From JAOUEA01 sp963821925 (GTDB taxonomy: Bacteria; Actinomycetota; UBA4738; HRBIN12), in assembly GCA_963821925.1 (NCBI GenBank), contig CAWGFO010000009.1, positions 558,001 through 622,000 of the forward strand: DNA of 64,000 nt, written 5' to 3'. How positions within the stretch are numbered: the first letter of the stretch is position 1; each line of letters begins with the position of its first letter. The notes beneath the pieces were generated by a model. That model saw only the letters and a list, made by a program, of their open reading frames with translations, did not search any database and was not told the DNA's origin. Positions 1-8,848 of the stretch are shown here, piece by piece. The position numbers and the translations under genes were made by a program.

Positions 1-30
1 CCCGTCGGTACTTCCCCCCGTACATCCGAG

Positions 31-1158
31 GTGCGCGTCCTCGTCGTCGACGACAACGCGGGCTTCCGGGAATCCCTCGTGAGCCTGCTGGATACCGGCG
101 AGCTCCACGTGGTGGGCCAGGCGGCGGACGGGGCGGAGGCCCTCGCCTTGATGATGTCCGTCGAGCCCGACGTGGTCCTGATGGACGTGCGGATGCCGTC
201 GATGGGCGGCGTCGAGGCGACCCGCCGCCTGAAGGCGATGCGGCCCGACATCGGGGTGGTCGCCCTGACGGGCAACGAGGACCAGCGGGCCGTCCGGGAC
301 ATGCTCGTGGCCGGCGCGTCGGGCTACGTCCTGAAGGACTCCGACGGGGACGAGATCCTCCACGCGGTCCGACAGGCGGCGGCGGGCGGCGGGGTCATCT
401 CCCCCGAGGTCACCCCCACCGTGATCGAGGAGCTCACCGAGGCGCTCGAGCGAGAACGCCGCCGGACCCGGCAGCTCGAGATCGCCCAGGAGGCGCTCCT
501 GGAGCGTGCCGCGCGGCGGCACGAGCTGGTCTCGCGGCTCGGCCACGAGCTGCGTACCCCCGTCACCGTGATCCTGGGGATGGCGTCCACGTTGTCCAAG
601 GGCACCGCGCCGATCGAGCAGCGTGCCGAGATCCTCGACACGCTCGTCGACCGGGCCGAGAGCCTCTCCCGTCTCGTCCAGCGGTTCGAGGCCGCCGTGG
701 AGGCCGGCCTCACCGAGTGGGCCGACGTCACCCAGGTGGCCAGAGAGGTCGCCGAGGTCTTCCCCCGCGTGGTCGTGGACGCCGCGCCCGGGCCGGCGAT
801 GGCGACGCTCAACCGGACCGCGGCCCGACGGATCCTCGAGGAGCTCGTGGAGAACGCGCTCGCCTTCTCCCCCAGCGACACCCCCGTGACGATCAACGTG
901 CGGGTGAACGGCCACGGGCCGGAGGTGCGCGTCGTGGATCACGGCAGCGGCGTGTCGCAGGAAGCCTTCGGGCGGATCTTCGACCCGCTCGAGCAGGGCG
1001 AGGACCTGAACACCCGCCACCACCAGGGCGTCGGGCTGGGCCTCACGCTGGCTCGGATGTCGGCGCGCGCGATGGACGGCGACGTCTCCCTGGAAGCCAC
1101 GGGGCCCGAGGGATCGACGTTCCTGTGGCAGGTCACGGGCGTCACCCCGCCCGACTGA
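31..1158 (+). CDS. Receiver domain fused to histidine kinase core
   Basis: This 375-residue soluble protein looks like a signal-transduction kinase whose input is a phospho-receiver. Residues 1-125 form a NarL-type receiver with the acidic pair D7-D8, phosphoacceptor D52 in MDVRMP and K102. A short helical linker (about 130-165) follows, then a HisKA dimerisation helix with H172 in GHELRTP, and an HATPase_c domain with an N box (ELVENAL), a G1 box (VVDHGSG) and a G2 box (GVGLGL). No membrane segment or DNA-binding domain is present. I chose the GTG at 31 because the receiver begins there. The frame stays open to the left edge, so a longer protein cannot be excluded. The gene converges on rodA with nine bases between them. 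Confidence 0.88.
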   Translation: MRVLVVDDNAGFRESLVSLLDTGELHVVGQAADGAEALALMMSVEPDVVLMDVRMPSMGGVEATRRLKAMRPDIGVVALTGNEDQRAVRDMLVAGASGYVLKDSDGDEILHAVRQAAAGGGVISPEVTPTVIEELTEALERERRRTRQLEIAQEALLERAARRHELVSRLGHELRTPVTVILGMASTLSKGTAPIEQRAEILDTLVDRAESLSRLVQRFEAAVEAGLTEWADVTQVAREVAEVFPRVVVDAAPGPAMATLNRTAARRILEELVENALAFSPSDTPVTINVRVNGHGPEVRVVDHGSGVSQEAFGRIFDPLEQGEDLNTRHHQGVGLGLTLARMSARAMDGDVSLEATGPEGSTFLWQVTGVTPPD

Positions 1159-1167
1159 GCGGCAGCG

Positions 1168-2319
1168 CTACTTGAAACGCCGCATGTGGATGCTCAGCAG
1201 CATCCCGACCGCGATGAAGTTCACGAGCATCGCCGACCCCCCGTAGCTCAGGAACGGCAGCGGGATCCCGGTGATCGGCATGATCCCGATCACCATCCCG
1301 ACGTTCACGAAGATCTGGATCGCGAACATCGAGGCGATCCCGACCGCCGCGTACGTCCCGAACGGGTCCTTCGAGAGGAAGGCGATCCGGATCGCGCGCC
1401 ACAGCAGCAGCGCGAAGAGCGCGAGGACGCACATCGCGCCCATGAATCCGAACTCCTCCCCCACCACCGTGAAGATGAAGTCGGTGTGCTGCTCGGGCAC
1501 GTAGTCCAGGTTCGTCTGGGTGCCGTTCAGGTAGCCGCGTCCGAAGGTGCCGCCCGAGCCCACCGCGATCTCGGACTGCTGCAGGTTGTACCGGGCATCG
1601 GCCGACGTCGCCGAGTCGTCGAGCCATCCCGTGAGCCGCTCGACCTGATACTGCTTGATCACCCCGAGTTGGAACGCCAGGAAGATCATCAGGATCGCGG
1701 CGGCGGCGAGGAACAGCAGGTGCCGGAGCCGCGTCCCCGCGACCACGAGCATCCCCACGGTGATCGCGACGAGCACGATCACGGACCCGATCTCCACGTT
1801 GATGAAGACGAGGCCGATCGTGAGCACGGCGACGCCGAGCACCCGGGTGAGGTCCTGGACGGTGGGGACGGGCCCCCGCAGCTCCGACAGCATGGCCGCG
1901 AGCATCACGATCAGGCCGATCTTCGCGAACTCGGACGGGCTCAGCTGCAGGAGCGCCGCGCCCGGGATGTCGATGTAGTTGCTCGTCCCGCTCGCGGACG
2001 ACGACAGCCCCGGGACGTGGACGAGGAGCAGCAGGAACAGCGTGGCGCCGAAGATGAAGCCCGAGTAGACCTTGAAGAACCGGTAATCGAAGGTCGCGAT
2101 CACCAGCATCAGGACGAGCCCCAGGATCATCGTGATGACCTGTTTGTTCACCCGGTCGAACGGGTCGAGCCCGTCCTGGCGCAGGGTCTGGTTCGTCGCC
2201 GAGTAGATCAGGAAGAGCCCGATCACGACGAGCGCGGCCGTGACGAGCAGCAGCACCGGGTCGAGGTGCCGGATCGGCCTGCGTTCCTCGGCGAACGTGC
2301 GTCCCGCGACGAGGTCCAT
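1168..2319 (-). CDS. rodA: RodA/FtsW SEDS peptidoglycan glycosyltransferase
   Basis: This is a SEDS-family polymerase, which in the elongasome makes glycan strands from lipid II together with PBP2. The 383-residue protein has about ten hydrophobic segments and the family signatures FTVVGEEFGFMG and GIPLPFLSYGGS near the C terminus. The usual QPDLGT-like motif is NVEIGS here, a conservative but noticeable change. The ATG at 2319 shares one base with the mrdA stop (TGATG), so translation is probably coupled. It is the last gene of the mreB-mreC-mreD-mrdA-rodA operon. That context favours RodA over FtsW. Confidence 0.93.
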   Translation of the reverse strand: MDLVAGRTFAEERRPIRHLDPVLLLVTAALVVIGLFLIYSATNQTLRQDGLDPFDRVNKQVITMILGLVLMLVIATFDYRFFKVYSGFIFGATLFLLLLVHVPGLSSSASGTSNYIDIPGAALLQLSPSEFAKIGLIVMLAAMLSELRGPVPTVQDLTRVLGVAVLTIGLVFINVEIGSVIVLVAITVGMLVVAGTRLRHLLFLAAAAILMIFLAFQLGVIKQYQVERLTGWLDDSATSADARYNLQQSEIAVGSGGTFGRGYLNGTQTNLDYVPEQHTDFIFTVVGEEFGFMGAMCVLALFALLLWRAIRIAFLSKDPFGTYAAVGIASMFAIQIFVNVGMVIGIMPITGIPLPFLSYGGSAMLVNFIAVGMLLSIHMRRFK

Positions 2320-4256
2320 CAGTCCTGCGACCCCCCGCTCACGGGACCGCTCACGGGCAGGTCGTACATCCGCTCGATCACGTGCCGAACGATCGGCGCG
2401 GCGGTCGTCGAGCCGAACCCGCCCTGCTCGACCATCGCGATCACGACGTACTTCGGCTGGTAGGCGGGCACGATCGCCGCGAACCACGAGGTGTCCTGGA
2501 AGGGGGGCCGCTCCGCGGTGCCCGTCTTGCCCGCCACCGGGATCGTGCTGAGCGGGAACCCGGAGAACGCCAGGCCCGCGGTGCCGCCCGACTGCGTCAC
2601 CTGCGAAAGCCCGTCCTGCACGATGTAGTCGAGCTCCGCCTGGGTGTACGGGAGATCGGCGTAGCACTTGGTCCCGACCTGCTTCACGATGTCGCCCTGC
2701 GCGTTCTCGATGTGATCCACGAGGTGCGGCTTGCACATATGCCCGCCGTTCGCGAGGGCGAGGTAGGCGGTGGCGAGCTGCATCGGGGTCGCGCGCATCT
2801 CCCCGGAGCCGATCGACAGGAGGATGTTCACGCCGGGGATCGGTCCGTCGGGATAGAGCTCGGGATGGTCGAGCATGAACTTCGCGTCGGGGACGATGCC
2901 GTCGGCTTCCAGCGGCAGATCCACGCCGGTGGGCTTGCCGAAGCCGAACTGACGCAGGTCGCGCTGGAACGGCTCGCTGTTCTTGCCCAGGGGGTTGTCG
3001 CGCCAGTTGAAGAAGAACTGCGTCCCGAAGTCGTAGAAGACCGTGTCGCACGAGACCTTCAGCGCCTGGGCGATCGACATGTAGCCGAGCCCCGACGTCG
3101 ACCAGTTCCCGAACGACGCCCCGGACGTGTCACCCGGCACGACGTACTCGGCCGGACAGTCGTAGCCGCTCGAGAACGAGGCGATCTTCTCCTTGGCGGC
3201 CGAGAGGGCGACGAACGGCTTGAAGGTCGAGCCGGGCGCGTAGATCTGCTGCGTCACGCGGTTCAGGGCGGGGGCGAGCGTGTTGTCGCCGTTCAGGTAG
3301 TTGTTCTGCTGCGGGGTGAGGCCCTTCACGAACCACTCGGGGTTGTAGGCGGGCCACGAGGCCATCGCGACGATCCCGGAGGTCTGGGCGTCGAGGACGA
3401 TCACCGCGCCGCCGTCGGCTTTCAGGTACGTGCCCGACTGCTCGTCGACGATCGTGCGGGCGCGGTCGATCCCGTTCTGGAGCTCCTCCTCGGCGGCCTG
3501 CTGGATGTCGGCATCCAGCGCCAGCACGAGGTTGTCGCCAGGGGTGGCGGGCTGCTCACCGAGCGTGCGGATCGTCTCTCCGTCGGAGTTCACGATGTAC
3601 TTCTGCGCGCCCTTCTCACCACGGAGGTACTTCTCGTAGACCTGCTCGAGGCCGCTGCGTCCCACGAGGTCGTTCTGCCCGTACTCGGTGAGCCCGTGGT
3701 TGAACTTCGGATCCTCGTACTCCCTGCCTAGGATCTGGCCGAGGTAGCCGAGCACGTGGGCGGCGAACTCGGGATCGTGGTGCTCGCGCGCCCACGGGTA
3801 CGCGCGCACGCTGGTCGGCACGACGCTCACGCCGGGGAACTCGTCGGGATGCTCCTTCAGGTAGTACGCCACCCGCTCGGGAACGAACTCGGCGACCGGC
3901 TTCGGCTGGTAGTCGTAGTACCGCTTGTCCTGCAGGGACCGCGTGATCGACTTCACGCGGACGTCGAGCAGGTCGGACAGGTCGAGCAACACCTGCTCCG
4001 CGTTCGGGCCGAGCTGGTCCTTGCGGACGCGGACCTCCAGGCTCATCCGATTGTCGACGAGCTTGTTCCCCTTCGCGTCCTTGATCGTGCCCCGAAGCGC
4101 GTCGGTCTCGGCGATCTGCACGCTGTTGTCCAGCGCCGCTCTACGGTTCTGCGCGACGGCCAGCACCTGGAGGAACCACAGCCGCGTCGTGAGGGCCGCG
4201 AACATGAACACCATGAGCAGCGCGACAACCTTCAGGCGGGAAGAAGCCTTCTCCAT
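2319..4256 (-). CDS. mrdA: Penicillin-binding protein 2, elongasome transpeptidase
   Basis: This class B penicillin-binding protein cross-links peptidoglycan for side-wall growth as the partner of RodA. It has 645 residues with an N-terminal membrane anchor (about 8-30), a PBP dimerisation region and a C-terminal transpeptidase domain. Catalytic motifs are visible: S343-x-x-K346 in APGSTFKP, an SCD motif, and K577-T-G in AGKTGTAE. The length is normal for PBP2. The ATG at 4256 directly follows the mreD stop, without spacing, and the stop overlaps the rodA start by one base. All five genes of this operon therefore look co-transcribed. Confidence 0.94.
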   Translation of the reverse strand: MEKASSRLKVVALLMVFMFAALTTRLWFLQVLAVAQNRRAALDNSVQIAETDALRGTIKDAKGNKLVDNRMSLEVRVRKDQLGPNAEQVLLDLSDLLDVRVKSITRSLQDKRYYDYQPKPVAEFVPERVAYYLKEHPDEFPGVSVVPTSVRAYPWAREHHDPEFAAHVLGYLGQILGREYEDPKFNHGLTEYGQNDLVGRSGLEQVYEKYLRGEKGAQKYIVNSDGETIRTLGEQPATPGDNLVLALDADIQQAAEEELQNGIDRARTIVDEQSGTYLKADGGAVIVLDAQTSGIVAMASWPAYNPEWFVKGLTPQQNNYLNGDNTLAPALNRVTQQIYAPGSTFKPFVALSAAKEKIASFSSGYDCPAEYVVPGDTSGASFGNWSTSGLGYMSIAQALKVSCDTVFYDFGTQFFFNWRDNPLGKNSEPFQRDLRQFGFGKPTGVDLPLEADGIVPDAKFMLDHPELYPDGPIPGVNILLSIGSGEMRATPMQLATAYLALANGGHMCKPHLVDHIENAQGDIVKQVGTKCYADLPYTQAELDYIVQDGLSQVTQSGGTAGLAFSGFPLSTIPVAGKTGTAERPPFQDTSWFAAIVPAYQPKYVVIAMVEQGGFGSTTAAPIVRHVIERMYDLPVSGPVSGGSQD

Positions 4257-4766
4257 CTAGAAGCGCACCACCCTCTGGGGGCGTGAGCCCTCGAACATCC
4301 GCCGGAGGAGCGGATAGAAGATCGGGGTCAGGACCGCGTTGTAGAGCGCGGTCAGCAGGATCACCTTCACCGAGTAGCTGAGCGGCTGGTCGAGCTGGCC
4401 CAGCAGGAACGACACCACCTCGTAGAAGGCGACGCCGGCGGCCGTGCCCGCCGCCACGAGGAAGGTCGGCAGGAGCGGCGAGGCCGACACGATGTACTGG
4501 CGCGCCATCCCGATCGCGTACCCGAGCAGGGTGAGCGTGAGCGCCGTGATGCCCTTCGGCTGGTTCAGCAGGAAGTCCTGCATCATCCCGCCGGCGAACC
4601 CCACGATCGCGCCCTCCTGCGGGCCCTCCAGGATCGCGACCACGATCGTCACGAGGTACAGGAGCTCCGGCCGGACGCCTAGGAGCTTGATCTGAGCGAA
4701 GATCGTCGACTGCAGCAGCAGCGCGGTGATGATCACCACGGCGACCGTGAGCACGCGGCGCAGCAT
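4257..4766 (-). CDS. mreD: Rod shape-determining protein MreD
   Basis: This small integral membrane protein of 169 residues has five or so hydrophobic segments and belongs to the MreD family, which links MreC to the wall-synthesis enzymes. MreD is poorly conserved, so the call rests on length, hydrophobic pattern and its place between mreC and mrdA. The open frame extends further upstream, but the ATG at 4766 overlaps the mreC stop by one base (TGATG), which fits the operon's habit and gives the expected protein length. Confidence 0.88.
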   Translation of the reverse strand: MLRRVLTVAVVIITALLLQSTIFAQIKLLGVRPELLYLVTIVVAILEGPQEGAIVGFAGGMMQDFLLNQPKGITALTLTLLGYAIGMARQYIVSASPLLPTFLVAAGTAAGVAFYEVVSFLLGQLDQPLSYSVKVILLTALYNAVLTPIFYPLLRRMFEGSRPQRVVRF

Positions 4767-5632
4767 CAGGCGGCCTCCTCCCCCGCGCGCGTCTGCAGCA
4801 CCAGCACGAACTGCAGCGTCGCGAAGTCGACGGCCGGACGGACATCCACGAATTCTTCGATCGAGTTGTCCGACGGGACCGTGCGCGAGACCTGGCCGAT
4901 CAGCAGGCCCGTCGGGTACAGGCCAGGTCGTCCGGCCGCCTGGTATCCGAGCGTGAACACGGCTTCGTTGCCGGCGACCTCGGTGCCGGGAGTGACGAGG
5001 CTCATCCGGAGGTCGGCGTCGCCCTGGCCCTGGACATCGCCTGCCTCCCCTGACGTGCTGAGCTTCGCGGCGGCCGACCAGTCGCGGTCGAGCATCAGCT
5101 GGACGTCGGCGGAGTGCTCGGTCGTCTCGACCACGATCCCCACCAGCAACCGCGACGTCGCCGAGCCTGTGACCACCGGCATGTTCGGCTCGATCCCGTC
5201 GGCCGACCCCTTGTCGATCGTCACCGACCACTCGAAGTTCGAAACGCCGTTCGCGATCACGACCGCCGGCACGGCGTTCGGGTCGAGGCTCTGCTGGAGG
5301 CCGAGGAGATCGAGCAGCGACCCGTACTGCTCCTGCACGAACGCGGTGGTCTCGTTCTGGGCGTTCGCGGCCGCGAGCTCGTCCTTCAACCGCTGGTTCT
5401 CGTCGGCCAGCGACGGGAGGTGGGCGAGGCCCGAGAAGAAGTTGCCGACGGGGCGGGTCACGGTGGTCACGGCCTCCTGGAGCGGCGCCATCGCCGCGCG
5501 GGTGGTGCGGCCGAACCCGGCGAGCGGGCCGGACTGGCCCTGGCGGTAGTCGAGCGTGATCACCGCGAGCGAGATCGACACGAGCACGACCACCAGGAGC
5601 CGCGTGCTGCGGGGGCGATGCCGGGTCGACAC
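4766..5632 (-). CDS. mreC: Rod shape-determining protein MreC
   Basis: This bitopic protein is predicted to scaffold the elongasome outside the membrane. It has 288 residues: a basic N terminus, one membrane segment at about 11-28, a coiled coil around residues 70-100 (rich in E, K, Q and A) and a beta-rich MreC domain. A GTG at 5632 was chosen. It lies seven bases after the mreB stop and starts just before the membrane anchor. A longer open frame exists upstream but is antisense-like sequence inside mreB. The stop overlaps the mreD start. Confidence 0.9.
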   Translation of the reverse strand: MSTRHRPRSTRLLVVVLVSISLAVITLDYRQGQSGPLAGFGRTTRAAMAPLQEAVTTVTRPVGNFFSGLAHLPSLADENQRLKDELAAANAQNETTAFVQEQYGSLLDLLGLQQSLDPNAVPAVVIANGVSNFEWSVTIDKGSADGIEPNMPVVTGSATSRLLVGIVVETTEHSADVQLMLDRDWSAAAKLSTSGEAGDVQGQGDADLRMSLVTPGTEVAGNEAVFTLGYQAAGRPGLYPTGLLIGQVSRTVPSDNSIEEFVDVRPAVDFATLQFVLVLQTRAGEEAA

Positions 5633-5639
5633 GACGAGG

Positions 5640-6740
5640 CTACCGGCGCGACGGGCTGACCAAGACCCGCTGCAGCACCTCGAACTCCTCGAGGCACTTC
5701 CCTGAACCCAGCACGACGGCCTGCAGGGGCGCGTCGGCGATGCGCACCGGCATGCCGGTCTCGTGCCGCAGGCGCTTGTCGAGGCCGCGCAGGAGGGCGC
5801 CACCGCCCGTGAGGACGATGCCGCGGTCCATGATGTCGGCCGAGAGTTCCGGCGGGGTCCGGTCGAGCGTCGTCTTGATCGCGTCGATGATCGCGTTGAC
5901 GGGTTCCTCGATCGCGCGGCGGATCTCCTCCGCGGTGATCGTGATCGTCTTCGGGAGGCCGGAGACGAGGTCGCGCCCCTTGATCTCGGCCACGAGCTCC
6001 TCGGGCATCGGGAACACGCTCGCGATCGCGAGCTTGATCGCCTCGGACGTGCGCTCACCCAGTAGGAGCGAGTACTCCTTCTTCACGTGCTGGATGATCG
6101 CCTCGTCGAGCTCGTCGCCGCCGATGCGGATCGACGTGCTCGTGACGATCCCGCCGAGCGAGATCACCGCGACCTCCGTCGTGCCGCCGCCGATGTCGAC
6201 CACCATGTTCCCGGTGGGCTCGTGGATCGGCAGCCCGGCGCCGATCGCCGCCGCCATCGGCTCCTCGATGATGTAGGCGCGACGGGAGCCCGCCGCGATC
6301 GTCGCCTCCTCGACCGCGCGCTGCTCCACCCCGGTGATACCGGACGGGACGCAGACGACCACACGCGGTTTGGCCAGGAGACGGCGCTTGTGCACACGCT
6401 GGATGAAGTACCGGAGCATCTTCTCGGTGACGTCGAAGTCGGCGATCACGCCGTCCTTCAGGGGCCGCACGGCCTGGATGTGGGACGGGGTCCGCCCGAT
6501 CATCCGCTTGGCCTCGGCACCCACGGCAAGGATGGCTCCAGTAAGGGTGTTGATCGCGACGACTGATGGCTCGTTGAGCACGACGCCGCGGCCACGCACG
6601 TAGACGAGCGTGTTCGCGGTGCCGAGGTCGACGGCCATGTCACGACCAAGGAACCCGAGTACCCCCTCCGTCCCCTGGGAAGGTCTGGACGTGGAGGAAG
6701 AGGATCGCTGAACCCGTTCGGCCATGGGATTCCCGTTCAT
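5640..6740 (-). CDS. mreB: Actin-like rod shape protein MreB
   Basis: MreB is a bacterial actin that polymerises under the membrane and positions wall synthesis. The 366 residues contain phosphate loop 1 (DLGTANTLVYVRG), a hydrophilic DIGGGTTEVAV loop and the adenosine motif GGGALLRG. The N terminus carries about 28 extra residues, rich in serine, before the usual start near FLGRDMAVDLG. A second ATG six codons in could be the true start. It heads the mreBCD-mrdA-rodA operon and diverges from fabD over 112 bases. Confidence 0.95.
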   Translation of the reverse strand: MNGNPMAERVQRSSSSTSRPSQGTEGVLGFLGRDMAVDLGTANTLVYVRGRGVVLNEPSVVAINTLTGAILAVGAEAKRMIGRTPSHIQAVRPLKDGVIADFDVTEKMLRYFIQRVHKRRLLAKPRVVVCVPSGITGVEQRAVEEATIAAGSRRAYIIEEPMAAAIGAGLPIHEPTGNMVVDIGGGTTEVAVISLGGIVTSTSIRIGGDELDEAIIQHVKKEYSLLLGERTSEAIKLAIASVFPMPEELVAEIKGRDLVSGLPKTITITAEEIRRAIEEPVNAIIDAIKTTLDRTPPELSADIMDRGIVLTGGGALLRGLDKRLRHETGMPVRIADAPLQAVVLGSGKCLEEFEVLQRVLVSPSRR

Positions 6741-6852
6741 CTAACAGGAGTGCACTCGCCGCTGGCAACTTCGCGAGGGCGAAACCACGTCCCCGTCACA
6801 ACCCCTGGCCGGCTCGATAGGCTGCGATGTCGTCCATCAGGAGGGGTGCGGG
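6741..6852. promoter_or_regulatory. Divergent promoter region, mreB and fabD
   Basis: This 112-base gap separates the elongasome operon from the fatty-acid operon. On the plus strand TAGGCT at 6818-6823 is a plausible -10 box, which would give fabD a leader of about 22 bases ending in a clear GGAGG. I see no convincing -10 box for mreB. Confidence 0.5.
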
Positions 6853-7782
6853 ATGTCGTTCGCGGTGGTGTTCCCGGGGCAAGGGTCGCAGTTCGCCGGC
6901 ATGGCCGACGCGTGGATCGCGCACCCGGCCTCGAAGGCGGTGATCGACGAGGCCTCCGCCGCGATGCGGCGTGATCTGGTCGCCGGTTGCCATGACGAGG
7001 CCGCCCTCGCGACCACCGAGTTCGTGCAGCCGGCGCTGCTCGCGTGCGACGTGGCGGCGTTCCGGGTGCTCGAGGCGTGGGGGCTGGGCGGATCCGGCGC
7101 GCCGCTCGTGGGGGTGGCGGGCCATTCGCTGGGCGAGTTCGCCGCGCTGGTCGCCGCCGGCGTGCTGGATCTGGCCACCGCCCTGGAGCTCGTCGTCGCG
7201 CGCGGCACCGCGATGCAGCTCGCCAGCGCGATGCGGCCGGGGACGATGAGCGCGCTCCTCGGCGTGGGCACCCAGGATGCCCAGGCCCTCTGCGACGAGG
7301 TGCGGGACGGCGACCAGCTGGTGGTCGCGAACCAGAACTCCCCCGTGCAGGTGGTGATCAGCGGGACCGTCGCCGCCATCGAGCGCGCCGAAACCCTCGC
7401 GAAGGAACGCAAGATCCGCGCGATCCGCCTGAACGTGGCGGGCGCGTTCCACAGCGAGTTGATGCGGCCGGCCGTCGGGCCGATCCTCGAGGTGCTCGCC
7501 CGCATCGAACTGCGCGCCCCGACCGTCCCGGTGGCCGAGAACGTCACCGGCTCGCTCGTGACGGACGCGGACGAGCTCCGCCAGCTCGTCGCGATGCACG
7601 TCGTGTCGCCGGTCCGATGGGAGACCGGGATCCAGGCACTCGCCGCCGCGGGCGCCACCACCTTCCTCGAAGCCGGTCCCGGCGAGGTGCTCACGAAGCT
7701 CGCGAAGCGGGTCGTGCCCGACGCGACGGCCGTCGCGGTGGGAACGCCCGAGGCGGCCGCGCGCGCGCTCGCCGGCTCGTGA
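6853..7782 (+). CDS. fabD: Malonyl-CoA:ACP transacylase
   Basis: FabD moves malonyl groups from CoA to acyl carrier protein, which supplies the extender units for fatty acid synthesis. It has 309 residues with the N-terminal FPGQGSQ motif, nucleophile S92 in GHSLGE, and a conserved histidine in VAGAFHSELM. A GGAGG site lies seven bases upstream of the ATG. It is the first gene of the fabD-fabH-fabG-acpP-fabF operon, a complete set for initiation and elongation except for the dehydratase and enoyl reductase. Confidence 0.96.
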   Translation: MSFAVVFPGQGSQFAGMADAWIAHPASKAVIDEASAAMRRDLVAGCHDEAALATTEFVQPALLACDVAAFRVLEAWGLGGSGAPLVGVAGHSLGEFAALVAAGVLDLATALELVVARGTAMQLASAMRPGTMSALLGVGTQDAQALCDEVRDGDQLVVANQNSPVQVVISGTVAAIERAETLAKERKIRAIRLNVAGAFHSELMRPAVGPILEVLARIELRAPTVPVAENVTGSLVTDADELRQLVAMHVVSPVRWETGIQALAAAGATTFLEAGPGEVLTKLAKRVVPDATAVAVGTPEAAARALAGS

Positions 7783-7833
7783 TCGCACGGCATCGCCGCA
7801 GGTCCGTCGCCTGCATGGGCCCGCGCGGTCCGA

Positions 7834-7839
7834 TATCCT
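7834..7839 (+). promoter_or_regulatory. -10 box TATCCT of leaderless fabH
   Basis: TATCCT ends seven bases before the GTG of fabH, and no Shine-Dalgarno sequence lies between them. This predicts an internal promoter in the fab operon with transcription starting at or next to the start codon. Confidence 0.55.
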
Positions 7840-7846
7840 CGGCGCC

Positions 7847-8848
7847 GTGACCCGGTTCGCCACCATCGCCGGCGTGGGCTCCGCGCTCCCGCCCCGGCTC
7901 GTGCCCAACAGCTGGTTCGAGACCATCGTCGAGACCAACGACGAGTGGATCCGCGATCGCACCGGGATCGAGGCCCGCCACTTCGCCGACGACGACGTGC
8001 AGACCTCCGACCTCGGCGTCGAGGCCGCACGCGGCGCCCTCACGTCCGCCGGCATCCAGGCCGAGCAGCTCGACATGATCGTGTGCGCCACGATCACCGG
8101 CGACACGCAGTTCCCGGCCACCGCGGTGTGGATGCAGACCAAGCTCGGGGTGAGCTGTCCGTCGTTCGACGTGAACGCGGCCTGCTCGGGGTTCTCGTAC
8201 GGGCTCTCGGCCGCCACGGCGTTCATCCAGTCCGGGATGGCCGACACGATCCTGGTGGTGGGCGCCGAGATCTTCAGCCGGATCATCGACTTCACCGACC
8301 GCGGGACCTGCATCCTGTTCGGCGACGGCGCGGGCGCGGCGGTCGTGCGGGCCTCGGACACGCCCGGGATCGAGGGCACCGTGCTGGGTGCCGACGGCAC
8401 CGCCGCCGAGATCCTCTGGATGCCGGCGGGCGGGACGCGGGCCCCGGCGTCGCACGACACCGTCGAGGCCCGCGACCACTTCGTGAAGATGCCGAACGGC
8501 CGTGAGGTCTTCAAGCGTGCCGTGACCGAGATGGCCGCCGCCTGCCGTGCGCTGCTCGAGAAGTCGGACCACTCGATCGACGACGTCGACGTGCTGATCC
8601 CCCACCAGGCGAACGCGCGCATCATGCAGGCGGTCGTCGACCGGCTCGGCATCGACCCCGCGAAGGCGGTCGTCGACGTGGCCGAGGTCGGGAACACGAG
8701 CGCCGCCTCGATCCCGATCGCCCTCGATCGGGCCTGGCGCGCCGGGCGGATCCGCCAGGGCGACCTGGTGCTGTTCACGTCGTTCGGCGCCGGGCTCACG
8801 TGGGGCGCCACCCTGGTGCGGTGGACGATGCCGGAGCCGACCTCGTGA
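7847..8848 (+). CDS. fabH: 3-oxoacyl-ACP synthase III (KAS III)
   Basis: FabH condenses a starter acyl-CoA with malonyl-ACP and so starts fatty acid synthesis. The 333-residue thiolase-fold enzyme has nucleophile C113 in NAACSGFSYG, the histidine motif PHQANARI and the asparagine motif VGNTSAAS. The GTG start at 7847 has no Shine-Dalgarno site, and a -10 box sits just upstream. Its stop overlaps the fabG start by four bases (GTGA). Starter preference (straight or branched) cannot be read from these motifs. Confidence 0.96.
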   Translation: MTRFATIAGVGSALPPRLVPNSWFETIVETNDEWIRDRTGIEARHFADDDVQTSDLGVEAARGALTSAGIQAEQLDMIVCATITGDTQFPATAVWMQTKLGVSCPSFDVNAACSGFSYGLSAATAFIQSGMADTILVVGAEIFSRIIDFTDRGTCILFGDGAGAAVVRASDTPGIEGTVLGADGTAAEILWMPAGGTRAPASHDTVEARDHFVKMPNGREVFKRAVTEMAAACRALLEKSDHSIDDVDVLIPHQANARIMQAVVDRLGIDPAKAVVDVAEVGNTSAASIPIALDRAWRAGRIRQGDLVLFTSFGAGLTWGATLVRWTMPEPTS

